Of a stretch of 64,000 bases of DNA, positions 32,168-40,730 are shown in pieces; positions within the stretch are counted from its first letter, which is position 1, and every line of letters begins with the position of its first letter. The DNA comes from Streptomyces bottropensis ATCC 25435. GTDB taxonomy: Bacteria; Actinomycetota; Actinomycetes; Streptomycetales; Streptomycetaceae. The notes beneath the pieces were generated by a model. It did no database searches. It was not told the DNA's origin and was given only the letters and a program-made list of their open reading frames with translations. The translations under genes and the position numbers were made by a program. The DNA is taken from NCBI RefSeq assembly GCF_000383595.1, contig NZ_KB911581.1, positions 7,027,519 to 7,091,518 on the forward strand, written 5' to 3'.

Positions 32168-33136
32168 GTGACCGACACCACCGCTCCGGCGCCGCGCCGA
32201 CCCGGCGAGCAGGCCCTCGCCGCGCTCGGGCTGAACGCACCCGCCCTCGATCCCTCCGACGCCTCCCCGCACTCCTTCCCCGGCGGTGGCCGCTGGCGCA
32301 CCGAGGTGCCCTCCGTCGAGGGCCCCGAGGCACTCGGCGTGGTCCTCAAGGAAGCCTCGCGGCTCGACGTGCCGATCCACCGGATCAGCCAGGGCAGCGG
32401 CGTGTGGATGCTCACCGACGCCGAGATCACCGAGATGGTGGAGGCGACGGCCGAGCGCGACATCGAGCTCTGCCTGTTCACCGGCCCGCGTGGCACCTGG
32501 GACATCGGCGGCTCGACCCGTACCGACTCCAAGGGCGGCGGCCTGCGGGCCCGCGGCCACGACGCGGTGGCCGGGTGCGTCGAGGACGCCGTGCGCGCGA
32601 CCGAGCTGGGCGTGAAGTGCCTCCTCGTCGCCGACGAGGGCGTGCTGTGGACGCTGCACCGGGCGCGGGTGGAGGGGATCATCCCGGCCGACACGACGTT
32701 CAAGGTGTCGGCGCTCATCGGGCCGGTGAACCCGACCGCGTACGCCGTGTACGAGAACCTCGGCGGCGACTCGATCAACGTGCCGAGCGATCTGACGCTC
32801 GATCACCTCACCGAGATCCGGCGGGTGTCCGGCGCTCCCATGGACATGTACATCGAGGCGCCCGACGACCTCGGCGGCTATGTGAGGATGTACGAGGTCG
32901 CCGAGCTGATCCGGCGCGGCGCACCGATCTACCTGAAGTTCGGCCTGTCGAAGGCCCCCGGGATCTACCCCTACGGGCACCACATGCGGGACCTCACCCT
33001 GTCCACGGCCAAGGAACGCGTACGGCGCGGCCGACTGGCCCTGGACCTTCTGGCGCGCCACGGAGCGGACGGCGACATGGCTCCGCTCGGTACCCGTTTG
33101 CCCGGAGATCTGAAGCGCTTCGGAAATCCCTCATAA
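32168..33136 (+). CDS. Uncharacterised TIM-barrel-like protein in the sugar regulon
   Basis: 322 residues from GTG 32168. Alternating hydrophobic strands and helices (PIHRISQGSGVWMLTD, IELCLFTGP, VKCLLVADEG, TFKVSALIGP, DSINVPSD, DMYIEAPDD, PIYLKFGLSK) suggest a (beta/alpha)8 barrel, perhaps distantly related to U32-type proteins. Acidic residues at strand ends (DEG, EAPDD) could bind metal. Its place between sugar-acid genes and a sugar importer, with the shared motif, suggests an enzyme acting on the imported sugar or its acid. I do not recognise a specific function. Confidence 0.8.
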   Translation: MTDTTAPAPRRPGEQALAALGLNAPALDPSDASPHSFPGGGRWRTEVPSVEGPEALGVVLKEASRLDVPIHRISQGSGVWMLTDAEITEMVEATAERDIELCLFTGPRGTWDIGGSTRTDSKGGGLRARGHDAVAGCVEDAVRATELGVKCLLVADEGVLWTLHRARVEGIIPADTTFKVSALIGPVNPTAYAVYENLGGDSINVPSDLTLDHLTEIRRVSGAPMDMYIEAPDDLGGYVRMYEVAELIRRGAPIYLKFGLSKAPGIYPYGHHMRDLTLSTAKERVRRGRLALDLLARHGADGDMAPLGTRLPGDLKRFGNPS

Positions 33137-33272
33137 CGAAGCGGACAACTGGCTTCACAGAAGAAGACGCAGTCACACAGAATCCACCACATCTCCTCTG
33201 GCTCCTTTCGGCTCATGAAGTGCCGTCCCCGCCAGAACGTACAGAGCCTTCAAGACATCAAGGATGATGATC

Positions 33273-34385
33273 ATGCGCACTCGCCGAGCCGCACTCGCCG
33301 CCATAGCCTCCACCGCCTCCCTCGCCCTGACTCTGACCGCCTGTGGCCAGAGCGGCGAGGGTGGCAGTGAGGACAAGGGCGGCAGCACCGAGGGCGCCAC
33401 CATCGGCATCGCGATGCCGACCAAGTCCTCCGAGCGCTGGATCGCCGACGGCAAGAACGTCGTGACCAACCTCGAGAAGATGGGCTACAAGACCAAGCTC
33501 GTCTACGGCGAGGACGACCCGGACCAGCAGGTCGGCCAGATCGAGAACCTGATCACGCAGGGCGTGAAGGCCCTCATCGTCGCCGCCATCGACAACAAGT
33601 CGATGAACAACGTGCTCCAGCAGGCCGCCGACGCCGACATCCCGGTCATCTCCTACGACCGCCTGATCCTCGGCACGAAGAACGTCGACTACTACGCGTC
33701 CTTCGACAACGAGAAGGTCGGCGAGCTCCAGGGCAACTACATCCTGGAGAAGCTCGGCCTGAAGGACGGCTCCAAGAAGGGCCCCTTCAACATCGAGCTG
33801 TTCGCCGGCTCCAACGACGACAACAACACGCGCTACTTCTTCCAGGGCGCCATGAACGTCCTGCAGCCCTACATCGACAAGAAGCAGCTCGTCGTCAAGT
33901 CCGGCCAGACCCAGCTGAACCAGGTCACCACCCTGCGCTGGGACGGCGGCACCGCCCAGAAGCGCATGGACGACATCCTGACCTCGGCGTACAAGAGCGA
34001 CCCCGTGGACGCCGTCCTCTCCCCCTACGACGGCATCTCCATCGGCATCCTGTCCGCGCTGAAGTCGGACGACTACGGGTCCAAGAGCAAGCCGCTGCCG
34101 ATCGTCACCGGCCAGGACGCCGAGGTCGCCTCGGTGAAGTCGATCATCGCCGGTGACCAGTCGATGACCGTGTACAAGGACACCCGTGAGCTGGCCAAGG
34201 TCGCCTCGAACATGGTCGACGCGCTGCTGAAGGACAAGAAGCCCGAGGTCAACGACACCAAGACCTACGACAACGGCTCGAAGGTCGTCCCCGCCTACCT
34301 GCTGGAGCCGGTCAGCGTCGACAAGTCGAACTACAAGGAGACCGTCGTCGACTCCGGCTACATCAAGGAGAGCGACCTCAAGTAG
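33273..34385 (+). CDS. chvE: Multiple-monosaccharide-binding lipoprotein ChvE
   Basis: 370 residues. The ATG at 33273 is preferred over ATGs at 33264 and 33267, as AAGGA is then 8 bases away. Lipobox at Cys24 (LTLTACGQ). The mature protein matches ChvE/XylF-type binding proteins (IGIAMPTKSSERWIADG, EDDPDQQVGQIENLI, VISYDRLILGT, ELFAGSNDDNNTRYFFQGA). ChvE binds several aldoses, among them galactose, arabinose, xylose and glucose. Delivers sugar to MmsA-MmsB. Confidence 0.95.
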   Translation: MRTRRAALAAIASTASLALTLTACGQSGEGGSEDKGGSTEGATIGIAMPTKSSERWIADGKNVVTNLEKMGYKTKLVYGEDDPDQQVGQIENLITQGVKALIVAAIDNKSMNNVLQQAADADIPVISYDRLILGTKNVDYYASFDNEKVGELQGNYILEKLGLKDGSKKGPFNIELFAGSNDDNNTRYFFQGAMNVLQPYIDKKQLVVKSGQTQLNQVTTLRWDGGTAQKRMDDILTSAYKSDPVDAVLSPYDGISIGILSALKSDDYGSKSKPLPIVTGQDAEVASVKSIIAGDQSMTVYKDTRELAKVASNMVDALLKDKKPEVNDTKTYDNGSKVVPAYLLEPVSVDKSNYKETVVDSGYIKESDLK

Positions 34386-34428
34386 TACGACGGCTTCCCC
34401 GACCGACCACTGATTGGAAGGCACGACC

Positions 34429-35979
34429 ATGGCGGGACCCGTCCTGGAAATGCGCTCGATCGTCAAGACCTTTCCCGGCGTCAAAGCGCTGTCGGACGTC
34501 ACACTGACCGTCCAGCAGGGCGAGGTCCATGCCATCTGCGGCGAGAACGGCGCCGGCAAGTCGACCCTCATGAAGGTCCTCTCCGGCGTCCACCCGCACG
34601 GCAGCTACGACGGCGACATCCTCTTCGAGGGTGAGCCCTGCGAGTTCAAGGACATCAGGGCCAGCGAGCAGCGCGGCATCGTCATCATCCACCAGGAGCT
34701 GGCGCTGTCGCCGTACCTCTCCCTCGCGGAGAACATCTTCCTCGGCAACGAGCACGCCAAGCGCGGGTTCATCGACTGGCGGGAGACGCTGCGGCACGCC
34801 ACCGAGCTGCTGCGCAGGGTGGGGCTCTCCGACCACCCGGACACCCGCGTCGCCGACATCGGCGTGGGCAAGCAGCAGCTCGTGGAGATCGCCAAGGCGC
34901 TCTCGAAGAAGGTGAAGCTCCTCATCCTGGACGAGCCGACGGCCGCCCTGAACGACGAGGACAGCGACAAACTCCTGGATCTCATCCTGGAGTTGAAGAA
35001 GCAGGGCATCACCTCGATCATCATTTCCCACAAGCTGAACGAGATCCGCAAGGTCGCCGACTCGGTGACGATCATCCGCGACGGCCAGACCATCGAGACC
35101 CTCGACGTGAAGGCCGCGGAGACCACCGAGGACCGGATCATCAGCGGCATGGTGGGGCGCGACCTGGAGCACCGCTTCCCGGAGCGCACCCCGCACGAGC
35201 CGGAGCAGGGCTCCTCGCCCGCCCTGGAGATCCGCAACTGGACCGTGCACCACCCGATCGACCAGCAGCGCAAGGTCGTCGACGACGTGTCGGTCCAGGT
35301 GCGGCGCGGTGAGATCGTCGGCATCGCGGGCCTCATGGGCGCCGGCCGTACGGAACTGGCGATGAGCGTCTTCGGCCGCACCTACGGCCGCTACAGCGGC
35401 GGCACGGTCCTCAAGGACGGCAAGGAGATCCGTACCAGGACCGTCCCCGAGGCGGTCGACAACGGTATCGCCTACGTCACCGAGGACCGCAAGCACTACG
35501 GTCTCAACCTCATCGACACCATCAACCGCAACATCTCGCTCAGCGCGCTGAGCAAGGTCGCCAAGGCCGGGGTGGTCGACGAGCACGAGGAGCGCAAGGT
35601 CGCCGAGCGCTTCCGCACGTCCATGAACATCAAGGCGCCGACCGTCTTCGAGCCGGTGGGCAAGCTGTCCGGCGGCAACCAGCAGAAGGTCGTCCTCAGC
35701 AAGTGGATCTTCGCGGGTCCCGATGTGCTGATCCTGGACGAGCCGACCCGCGGGATCGACGTCGGCGCCAAGTACGAGATCTACACGGTCATCGACAAGC
35801 TGGCGGCGGAGGGCAAGGCGGTCGTCTTCATCTCCTCCGAGCTGCCGGAACTGCTCGGGATGTGCGACCGCATCTACACGATGGCCGCAGGAAGGCTGAC
35901 GGGTGAGTTCTCGCGTGCCGAGGCCACGCAGGAATCGCTGATGCGTCAGATGACGAAGGACAAAGAGGTAACCCGATGA
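34429..35979 (+). CDS. mmsA: Multiple-monosaccharide ABC transporter ATPase MmsA
   Basis: 516 residues with two ATPase domains: GENGAGKST, then VGKQQLVEIAKAL and LLILDEPTAAL; second domain GLMGAGRTE, LSGGNQQKV, LILDEPTRGID. As usual in this class the second P-loop is degenerate. The ATG at 34429 has GGAAGG in front; the TTG at 34414 does not. Overlaps mmsB by 4 bp. Confidence 0.95.
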   Translation: MAGPVLEMRSIVKTFPGVKALSDVTLTVQQGEVHAICGENGAGKSTLMKVLSGVHPHGSYDGDILFEGEPCEFKDIRASEQRGIVIIHQELALSPYLSLAENIFLGNEHAKRGFIDWRETLRHATELLRRVGLSDHPDTRVADIGVGKQQLVEIAKALSKKVKLLILDEPTAALNDEDSDKLLDLILELKKQGITSIIISHKLNEIRKVADSVTIIRDGQTIETLDVKAAETTEDRIISGMVGRDLEHRFPERTPHEPEQGSSPALEIRNWTVHHPIDQQRKVVDDVSVQVRRGEIVGIAGLMGAGRTELAMSVFGRTYGRYSGGTVLKDGKEIRTRTVPEAVDNGIAYVTEDRKHYGLNLIDTINRNISLSALSKVAKAGVVDEHEERKVAERFRTSMNIKAPTVFEPVGKLSGGNQQKVVLSKWIFAGPDVLILDEPTRGIDVGAKYEIYTVIDKLAAEGKAVVFISSELPELLGMCDRIYTMAAGRLTGEFSRAEATQESLMRQMTKDKEVTR

Positions 35980-37220
35980 GCACCGATGTGACCGCCAAGA
36001 GCCCGGCCCCCGCGCCGCCCGGCAAGAGCGGGACGGCGGCGGGCGGCGGCCTGCTCCAGCTGGTACTGGACGGCATGCGCCGCAACATGCGGCAGTACGG
36101 CATGCTGATCGCCCTCGGCCTGATCGTGGCGCTGTTCGCGGTGTGGACCGACGGTGACCTGCTGCTGCCGCGCAACGTCTCCAACCTGGTGCTGCAGAAC
36201 AGCTACATCCTGATCCTCGCGATCGGCATGATGCTGGTCATCATCGCGGGCCACATCGACCTGTCCGTGGGCTCCCTGACCGCGTTCATCGGCTCGATGG
36301 CCGCCGTCTTCATGGTCGACAACGACCTGCCGTGGCCGCTGGCCGTGCTGCTGTGTCTGGCCGTGGGCGCCGCCGCGGGTGCCGCGCAGGGCTTCTTCAT
36401 CGCGTATCTCGGCATACCGTCGTTCATCGTGACCCTCGCGGGCATGCTCGTCTTCCGCGGTCTCACCGAGATCTTCCTCAAGGGCCAGACCCTCGGCCCG
36501 TTCCCGGAGGGCCTGCAGAAGGTCGCCAACGGCTTCCTCCCCGAGGTCGGCCCGGACACCAACTACCACAACCTGACGCTGCTGCTGGGCTTCGCCGTCA
36601 TCGCCTTCGTGGTCCTCCAGGAGTTCCGCGACCGGCGCCGGCAGCAGGAGTTCGCGCTCGACGTGCCGCCGATGAACCTGTTCGTCCTCAAGCTCGTCGC
36701 GATCTCCGCCGCCCTGCTCACCGTCACCATGCTGCTCGCCAGCTACAAGGGCGCCCCGATCGTCCTGCTGATCCTCGGCGCGCTGGTCGTCGGCTTCGGT
36801 TACGTGATGCGCAACGCGATCATCGGCCGCCACATCTACGCCATCGGCGGCAACCTGCCCGCCGCCAAGCTGTCCGGTGTGAAGGACAAGAAGGTCACCT
36901 TCCTGATCTTCCTGAACATGGGCATGATGGCCGCGCTGGCCGGTCTGGTCTTCGCCGCCCGCTTCAACGCGGCGTCCCCGAAGGCGGGCCTCAACTTCGA
37001 GCTGGAGGCCATCGCGGCCTCGTTCATCGGCGGCGCGTCGATGAGCGGCGGCGTCGGCACCGTGCTCGGCGCGATCATCGGTGGTGTCGTCCTCGGTGTC
37101 CTCAACAACGGTATGAACCTCGTCGGCATCGGCACCGACTGGCAGCAGGTCATCAAGGGCCTCGTCCTGCTGGCGGCCGTCGGATTCGACGTGTGGAACA
37201 AGCGCAAGGGCGGCAACTGA
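35976..37220 (+). CDS. mmsB: Multiple-monosaccharide ABC transporter permease MmsB
   Basis: 414 residues with ten or so membrane segments, longer than RbsC through an inserted loop near 190-220 (EFRDRRRQQEFALD), which is typical of GguB/MmsB. Signature AGHIDLSVGSLTAF and SFIGGASMSGGVGTVLGAI. Translationally coupled to mmsA (ATGA). Presumably forms a homodimer. Confidence 0.95.
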   Translation: MSTDVTAKSPAPAPPGKSGTAAGGGLLQLVLDGMRRNMRQYGMLIALGLIVALFAVWTDGDLLLPRNVSNLVLQNSYILILAIGMMLVIIAGHIDLSVGSLTAFIGSMAAVFMVDNDLPWPLAVLLCLAVGAAAGAAQGFFIAYLGIPSFIVTLAGMLVFRGLTEIFLKGQTLGPFPEGLQKVANGFLPEVGPDTNYHNLTLLLGFAVIAFVVLQEFRDRRRQQEFALDVPPMNLFVLKLVAISAALLTVTMLLASYKGAPIVLLILGALVVGFGYVMRNAIIGRHIYAIGGNLPAAKLSGVKDKKVTFLIFLNMGMMAALAGLVFAARFNAASPKAGLNFELEAIAASFIGGASMSGGVGTVLGAIIGGVVLGVLNNGMNLVGIGTDWQQVIKGLVLLAAVGFDVWNKRKGGN

Positions 37221-37233
37221 CCGCACCGCGAAC

Positions 37234-37261
37234 GGGGCCTCGCCGAAAACGGTGGGGCCCC
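37234..37261 (+). terminator. Hairpin between mmsB and galM
   Basis: GGGGCC (37234-37239) and GGCCCC (37256-37261) followed by TTTCCC, 13 bp after mmsB. A modest stem that may partly terminate or protect the transporter transcript, since galM follows in the same direction. Confidence 0.5.
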
Positions 37262-37292
37262 TTTCCCATGGGAGAAAGGCGGGACGTCACCC

Positions 37293-38336
37293 GTGAAGGA
37301 ACTCTTCGGCAAGCTCGCCGACGGCACCGAGATCCACCGCTGGTCGCTGGAGAACGGCGGCACCCGTCTCAAGGTCCTGTCCTACGGCGGAATCGTGCAG
37401 TCCCTGGAGACCCCGGACCGCGACGGCCGGTACGCGAACATCTCGCTGAACTTCGACAGCATCGAGGACTACGTCGCCGGATCGCCCTACTTCGGCGCGC
37501 TGATCGGCCGCTACGGCAACCGGATCGGCGCCGGGCGCTTCACGCTGGACGGCGCGACCCACGAACTACCCGCCAACGACGGCGCGAACAGCCTGCACGG
37601 CGGGACGCACGGCTTCGACCGCGCCGTGTGGGACGTCGAGCCGTTCACGGACGGCCCGGACGTGGGTCTGCGGCTGTCGTACACCAGCCCCGACGGCGAG
37701 ATGGGCTACCCCGGCACCCTGACCGTCCAGGTCCTCTACACACTCACCGAGCGGGGCGAGTGGCGGATCGACTACACGGCGACCACGGACCGGACCACCG
37801 TCGTCAACCTCACCCACCACGTGTACTGGAACCTCGCGGGCGAGGGCAGCGGCCCGGTCCACGACCACCGGCTGACCATCCCCGCCGCCCGCTACACCCC
37901 CGTCGACTCCGGCCTGATCCCCCTCGGCGAGCCGGCCGAGGTCGCGGGCACCCCCTTCGACTTCCGAACGGACAAGGCGGTCGGCGACGACCTGCGCAGG
38001 GCCGATCCGCAACTGCTGCACGCCAAGGGGTTCGACCACAACTGGGTCCTGGACAAGGGCGTCACGGCCGAGCCGGAATGGGCCGCCACCCTCACCGACC
38101 CGGCGTCCGGCCGCACCCTGCGGATCTCCACGACCGAGCCGGGGCTGCAGTTCTACTCCGGGAACTTCCTGGACGGCACGCTCGTGGGAGCCTCCGGGAG
38201 GGTCTACCGGCAGGGCGACGCGCTGTGCCTGGAGACCCAGCACTTCCCCGACTCGCCGAACCAGCCGTCGTACCCGTCGACCGTGCTGCGCCCCGGGCAG
38301 ACGTACCGGTCCACGACGGTCCACGCGTTCGGCTGA
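37293..38336 (+). CDS. galM: Aldose 1-epimerase, second copy
   Basis: 347 residues from GTG 37293 with GAGAAAGGCGGGA upstream. Motifs GRYGNRIG, NSLHGGTHG, NLTHHVYWNLAG and LETQHFPDSPNQPSYPS are intact. Directly behind the ChvE-MmsAB importer it probably equilibrates anomers of the imported sugar for the dehydrogenase. It is 18 residues longer than the paralogue at 9032, from an extra loop near 225-240 (KAVGDDLRRADPQLL). Confidence 0.94.
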   Translation: MKELFGKLADGTEIHRWSLENGGTRLKVLSYGGIVQSLETPDRDGRYANISLNFDSIEDYVAGSPYFGALIGRYGNRIGAGRFTLDGATHELPANDGANSLHGGTHGFDRAVWDVEPFTDGPDVGLRLSYTSPDGEMGYPGTLTVQVLYTLTERGEWRIDYTATTDRTTVVNLTHHVYWNLAGEGSGPVHDHRLTIPAARYTPVDSGLIPLGEPAEVAGTPFDFRTDKAVGDDLRRADPQLLHAKGFDHNWVLDKGVTAEPEWAATLTDPASGRTLRISTTEPGLQFYSGNFLDGTLVGASGRVYRQGDALCLETQHFPDSPNQPSYPSTVLRPGQTYRSTTVHAFG

Positions 38337-38437
38337 CAGCGGCTCGACGGCGCCCCTGGCGGCCTTTCACAGATCACTCACAAGTTCTTACCGAAATTTC
38401 AGCGGTTGAACGGAACCTCCTCGGCCTCCGTATGTAG

Positions 38438-38471
38438 GGGCGGCCCGTGCTCCCCCGCACGGGCCGCCCTT
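38438..38471 (+). terminator. Strong terminator before the aminotransferase gene
   Basis: GGGCGGCCCGTGC (38438-38450) and GCACGGGCCGCCC (38457-38469), perfect 13-bp arms with a TCCCCC loop, followed by TT. Ends the chvE-galM unit. It is only 50 bp from the next start, so it may instead attenuate that gene. The sequence CCGAAATTTCAGC at 38391 is a weak look-alike of the regulon motif. Confidence 0.75.
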
Positions 38472-38521
38472 AGTCGTCGGGCCCGGTCGTCCCCAACGGG
38501 CCCGCCCCCTACGGAGGTTCC

Positions 38522-40228
38522 ATGTCCGACAACGTCACCTCGCTGTTCCGCAGCACCGCGGCGCACAGCCCCTCGATGGCTGCGCTGACGCGTGAGGGCG
38601 GCGACGGGGTGGGGCCGGTGGACTTCTGTATCCCGTGCAATCCGTACTTCCCCACTCCCGCCATGTTCGACGACATGGCGAGCAGACTGCGCGACATCAT
38701 CACGTACTACCCGAGCAGCGCCGACACCATCACGGCCGAGCTGTGTAATCTGCTCCAACTGCCGCCGCAGTGCGTGGCGATGGGCAACGGCTCGACCGAA
38801 CTCATCACCTGGCTCGACCATCTGATGGTCCGTGAGTCACTCGCCGTGCCCGTCCCCACCTTCGGCCGCTGGACCGACCAGCCGATGGAGACCGGCAAGC
38901 GGGTCGACATGTTCCCGCTCCAGGAGTCCAGCGGCTTCGCCCTCGACCTCGCGCAGTACGCCGAGTTCATCCGGGCCCGGGGCACCCGGGTCGCCGTCAT
39001 CTGCAACCCGAACAACCCCGACGGCGGCTTCCTGCACCGGCACGCGCTGGTGCAGTTCATGGACGCGATGGCCGACCTGGACCTGATCGTCATCGACGAG
39101 TCGTTCCTGGAGTTCGCCGACGCCGAGTCCGAGCCGTCCACGGTGCAGGACGCGGTCATGCGGCCCAACGTGGTCGTGCTGCGCAGCCTCGGCAAGAACT
39201 TCGGCCTGCACGGCATCCGCTTCGGCTACCTGGTCGCCAACCCGGCGCTCGCCGGCAAGGTCCGCTCGATGCTGCCGAAGTGGAACCTCAACTCCTTCGC
39301 CGAGCACGTGGTGTTCATGCTGAAGAACCACGGCCCCGAGTACATGGAGAGTCTGCACCAGGTCCGCCGCGACCGGCTGGACATGGCCCGCCAGCTCTCC
39401 GCCCTCCCCGGGCTGACGGTCTACCCGTCGCAGGGGAACTTCCTCTTCGTGCGCCTGCCCGTGGGCGCCGAGGGCACCGTGGTCCGCGACCGGCTCCTCA
39501 CCGAGCACCGGGTCCTGGTCCGCGAGTGCGGCAACAAGGTCGGCTCGTCCAGTCGCTTCCTGCGACTCGTGGTCCGGCCCCAGGTGGACGTGCGTCGCCT
39601 GGTGTCCGGCCTGGAGTCGGTTCTCTACGGGTCCAGGAGGGGAGCCGCCGTACCCGAGCTGGGCACCGGGACCAGCTACAGCTCGGGTACGGCGGCCGTG
39701 GACCGGCTGATGAGCGAGACCAACGGCACCGGGATGCACAATCTCGCGGCGCAGGCCATGAGCATGCCCGCCCCGGCGCCCGCGTCCTCCATGCAGTTCG
39801 CCTCCCCCGCTCCGGCGCCCGTTCCCGCCGCCGCGTCCATGCAGTTCGCCTCCCCCGCCCCGACGCCCGTCCCCGCCGCCGCGTCCATGCAGTTCGCCTC
39901 CCCCGCCCCGGCGCCCGCCGCGCCGATGCAGTTCCCGAACCCGGCACCCGCTCCGGCCCCGATGCCGGCTCCGATGCCGATGCCGATGCCGGTTCCCGCG
40001 CAGGCCCCGATGCCCGCCGCACCGGCCGCCGCCATGCCGGTCCCCGGCCTGCAGCCCGTCGCCCAGACCGGCATGCCCGGCCTCGCGACCGCCGCCCAGG
40101 GCCGCCGCACGATGGGCGCGGCCCAGGGTCTCACCGCCGCCCAGGTACGCGGCCGCACCCAGCCGGACCCCCTGGAGGAGCCGCAGGGGTGGCCCGCGGC
40201 GGGGGCGGTCTACAACCAGGTGGGGTGA
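38522..40228 (+). CDS. PLP-dependent aminotransferase (HisC-like) with Pro/Ala/Met-rich repeat tail
   Basis: 568 residues. Residues 1-365 form a fold-type I class I/II aminotransferase: CNPNNPDGG (Asn for PLP), IDESF (Asp192), LRSLGKNFGLHG with Lys225 as Schiff-base lysine, FLRLVVRP near the end (substrate Arg). It resembles histidinol-phosphate or threonine-phosphate aminotransferase-like enzymes, but the substrate is unclear. From about 370 on there is a 200-residue disordered tail with three near-perfect repeats of SMQFASPAP plus a PVPAAA spacer, then PMPMP runs. Such a tail is unusual for an aminotransferase. Followed by a very strong terminator. Confidence 0.85.
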   Translation: MSDNVTSLFRSTAAHSPSMAALTREGGDGVGPVDFCIPCNPYFPTPAMFDDMASRLRDIITYYPSSADTITAELCNLLQLPPQCVAMGNGSTELITWLDHLMVRESLAVPVPTFGRWTDQPMETGKRVDMFPLQESSGFALDLAQYAEFIRARGTRVAVICNPNNPDGGFLHRHALVQFMDAMADLDLIVIDESFLEFADAESEPSTVQDAVMRPNVVVLRSLGKNFGLHGIRFGYLVANPALAGKVRSMLPKWNLNSFAEHVVFMLKNHGPEYMESLHQVRRDRLDMARQLSALPGLTVYPSQGNFLFVRLPVGAEGTVVRDRLLTEHRVLVRECGNKVGSSSRFLRLVVRPQVDVRRLVSGLESVLYGSRRGAAVPELGTGTSYSSGTAAVDRLMSETNGTGMHNLAAQAMSMPAPAPASSMQFASPAPAPVPAAASMQFASPAPTPVPAAASMQFASPAPAPAAPMQFPNPAPAPAPMPAPMPMPMPVPAQAPMPAAPAAAMPVPGLQPVAQTGMPGLATAAQGRRTMGAAQGLTAAQVRGRTQPDPLEEPQGWPAAGAVYNQVG

Positions 40229-40730
40229 GCCCGGCTTCCCCCGGCTCCCCCTGACGGACCCCATGGGGCGACGCCCCCGACCGGCCTGTACGGGCCGCGG
40301 TCGGGGGCGTCGCCCTGTTCCCGTGCGACCGGGGCCGCCGGAGAGGGAGTCGTCGCCCTTGCCGCCGTGGAGGGCGTCGTCGCCGACCGGCCGCGCAGGG
40401 TGTATTTGCCGGGGGTTGTAGCGAAAAGCCCTCCTGCACACGCACGGAGCCGGTTTCATCCGGTGTTTCCTCGTGGGAGTCCCTGAGTTCACTCCGCGGC
40501 CACGCCTCGGACCTGGCCGTCTCGGGCCGGGTGAACGACGCTCGCGCCGGATCCGTACTCCCTGACGCCGGTGGGGCATCCCGGTCATCGCCGTCGGGCC
40601 GTCACACCGTCGGAATCAAAACGCAACGCCCCCGGCCCCGTGCTCACCGGTGCGCGCCCTACGATCAAGCCCGTTCTCTGCTCCTTTACACATGTGCCAG
40701 GTGCGACTGGCAGCCGGAAGTGGGTGGACC
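40229..40730. other. 502-bp intergenic region
   Basis: Holds the aminotransferase terminator (40266-40315). The remaining 400 bp upstream of the solute-binding lipoprotein must contain its promoter, but I see no clear -35/-10 pair or dyad. Open frames through it lack family features. Confidence 0.55.
40266..40315. terminator. Strong terminator after the aminotransferase gene
   Basis: GGGCGACGCCCCCGACC and GGTCGGGGGCGTCGCCC are perfect 17-bp arms; the 16-base loop contains a further GGCC/GGCC stem. 37 bp past the stop codon. Confidence 0.9.

Noticed and set aside
38391..38403. CCGAAATTTCAGC as another regulon site
   Set aside because: Only the CGAAATTTC half fits and the GAAC part is missing. 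It lies between galM and its terminator, not at a clear promoter.
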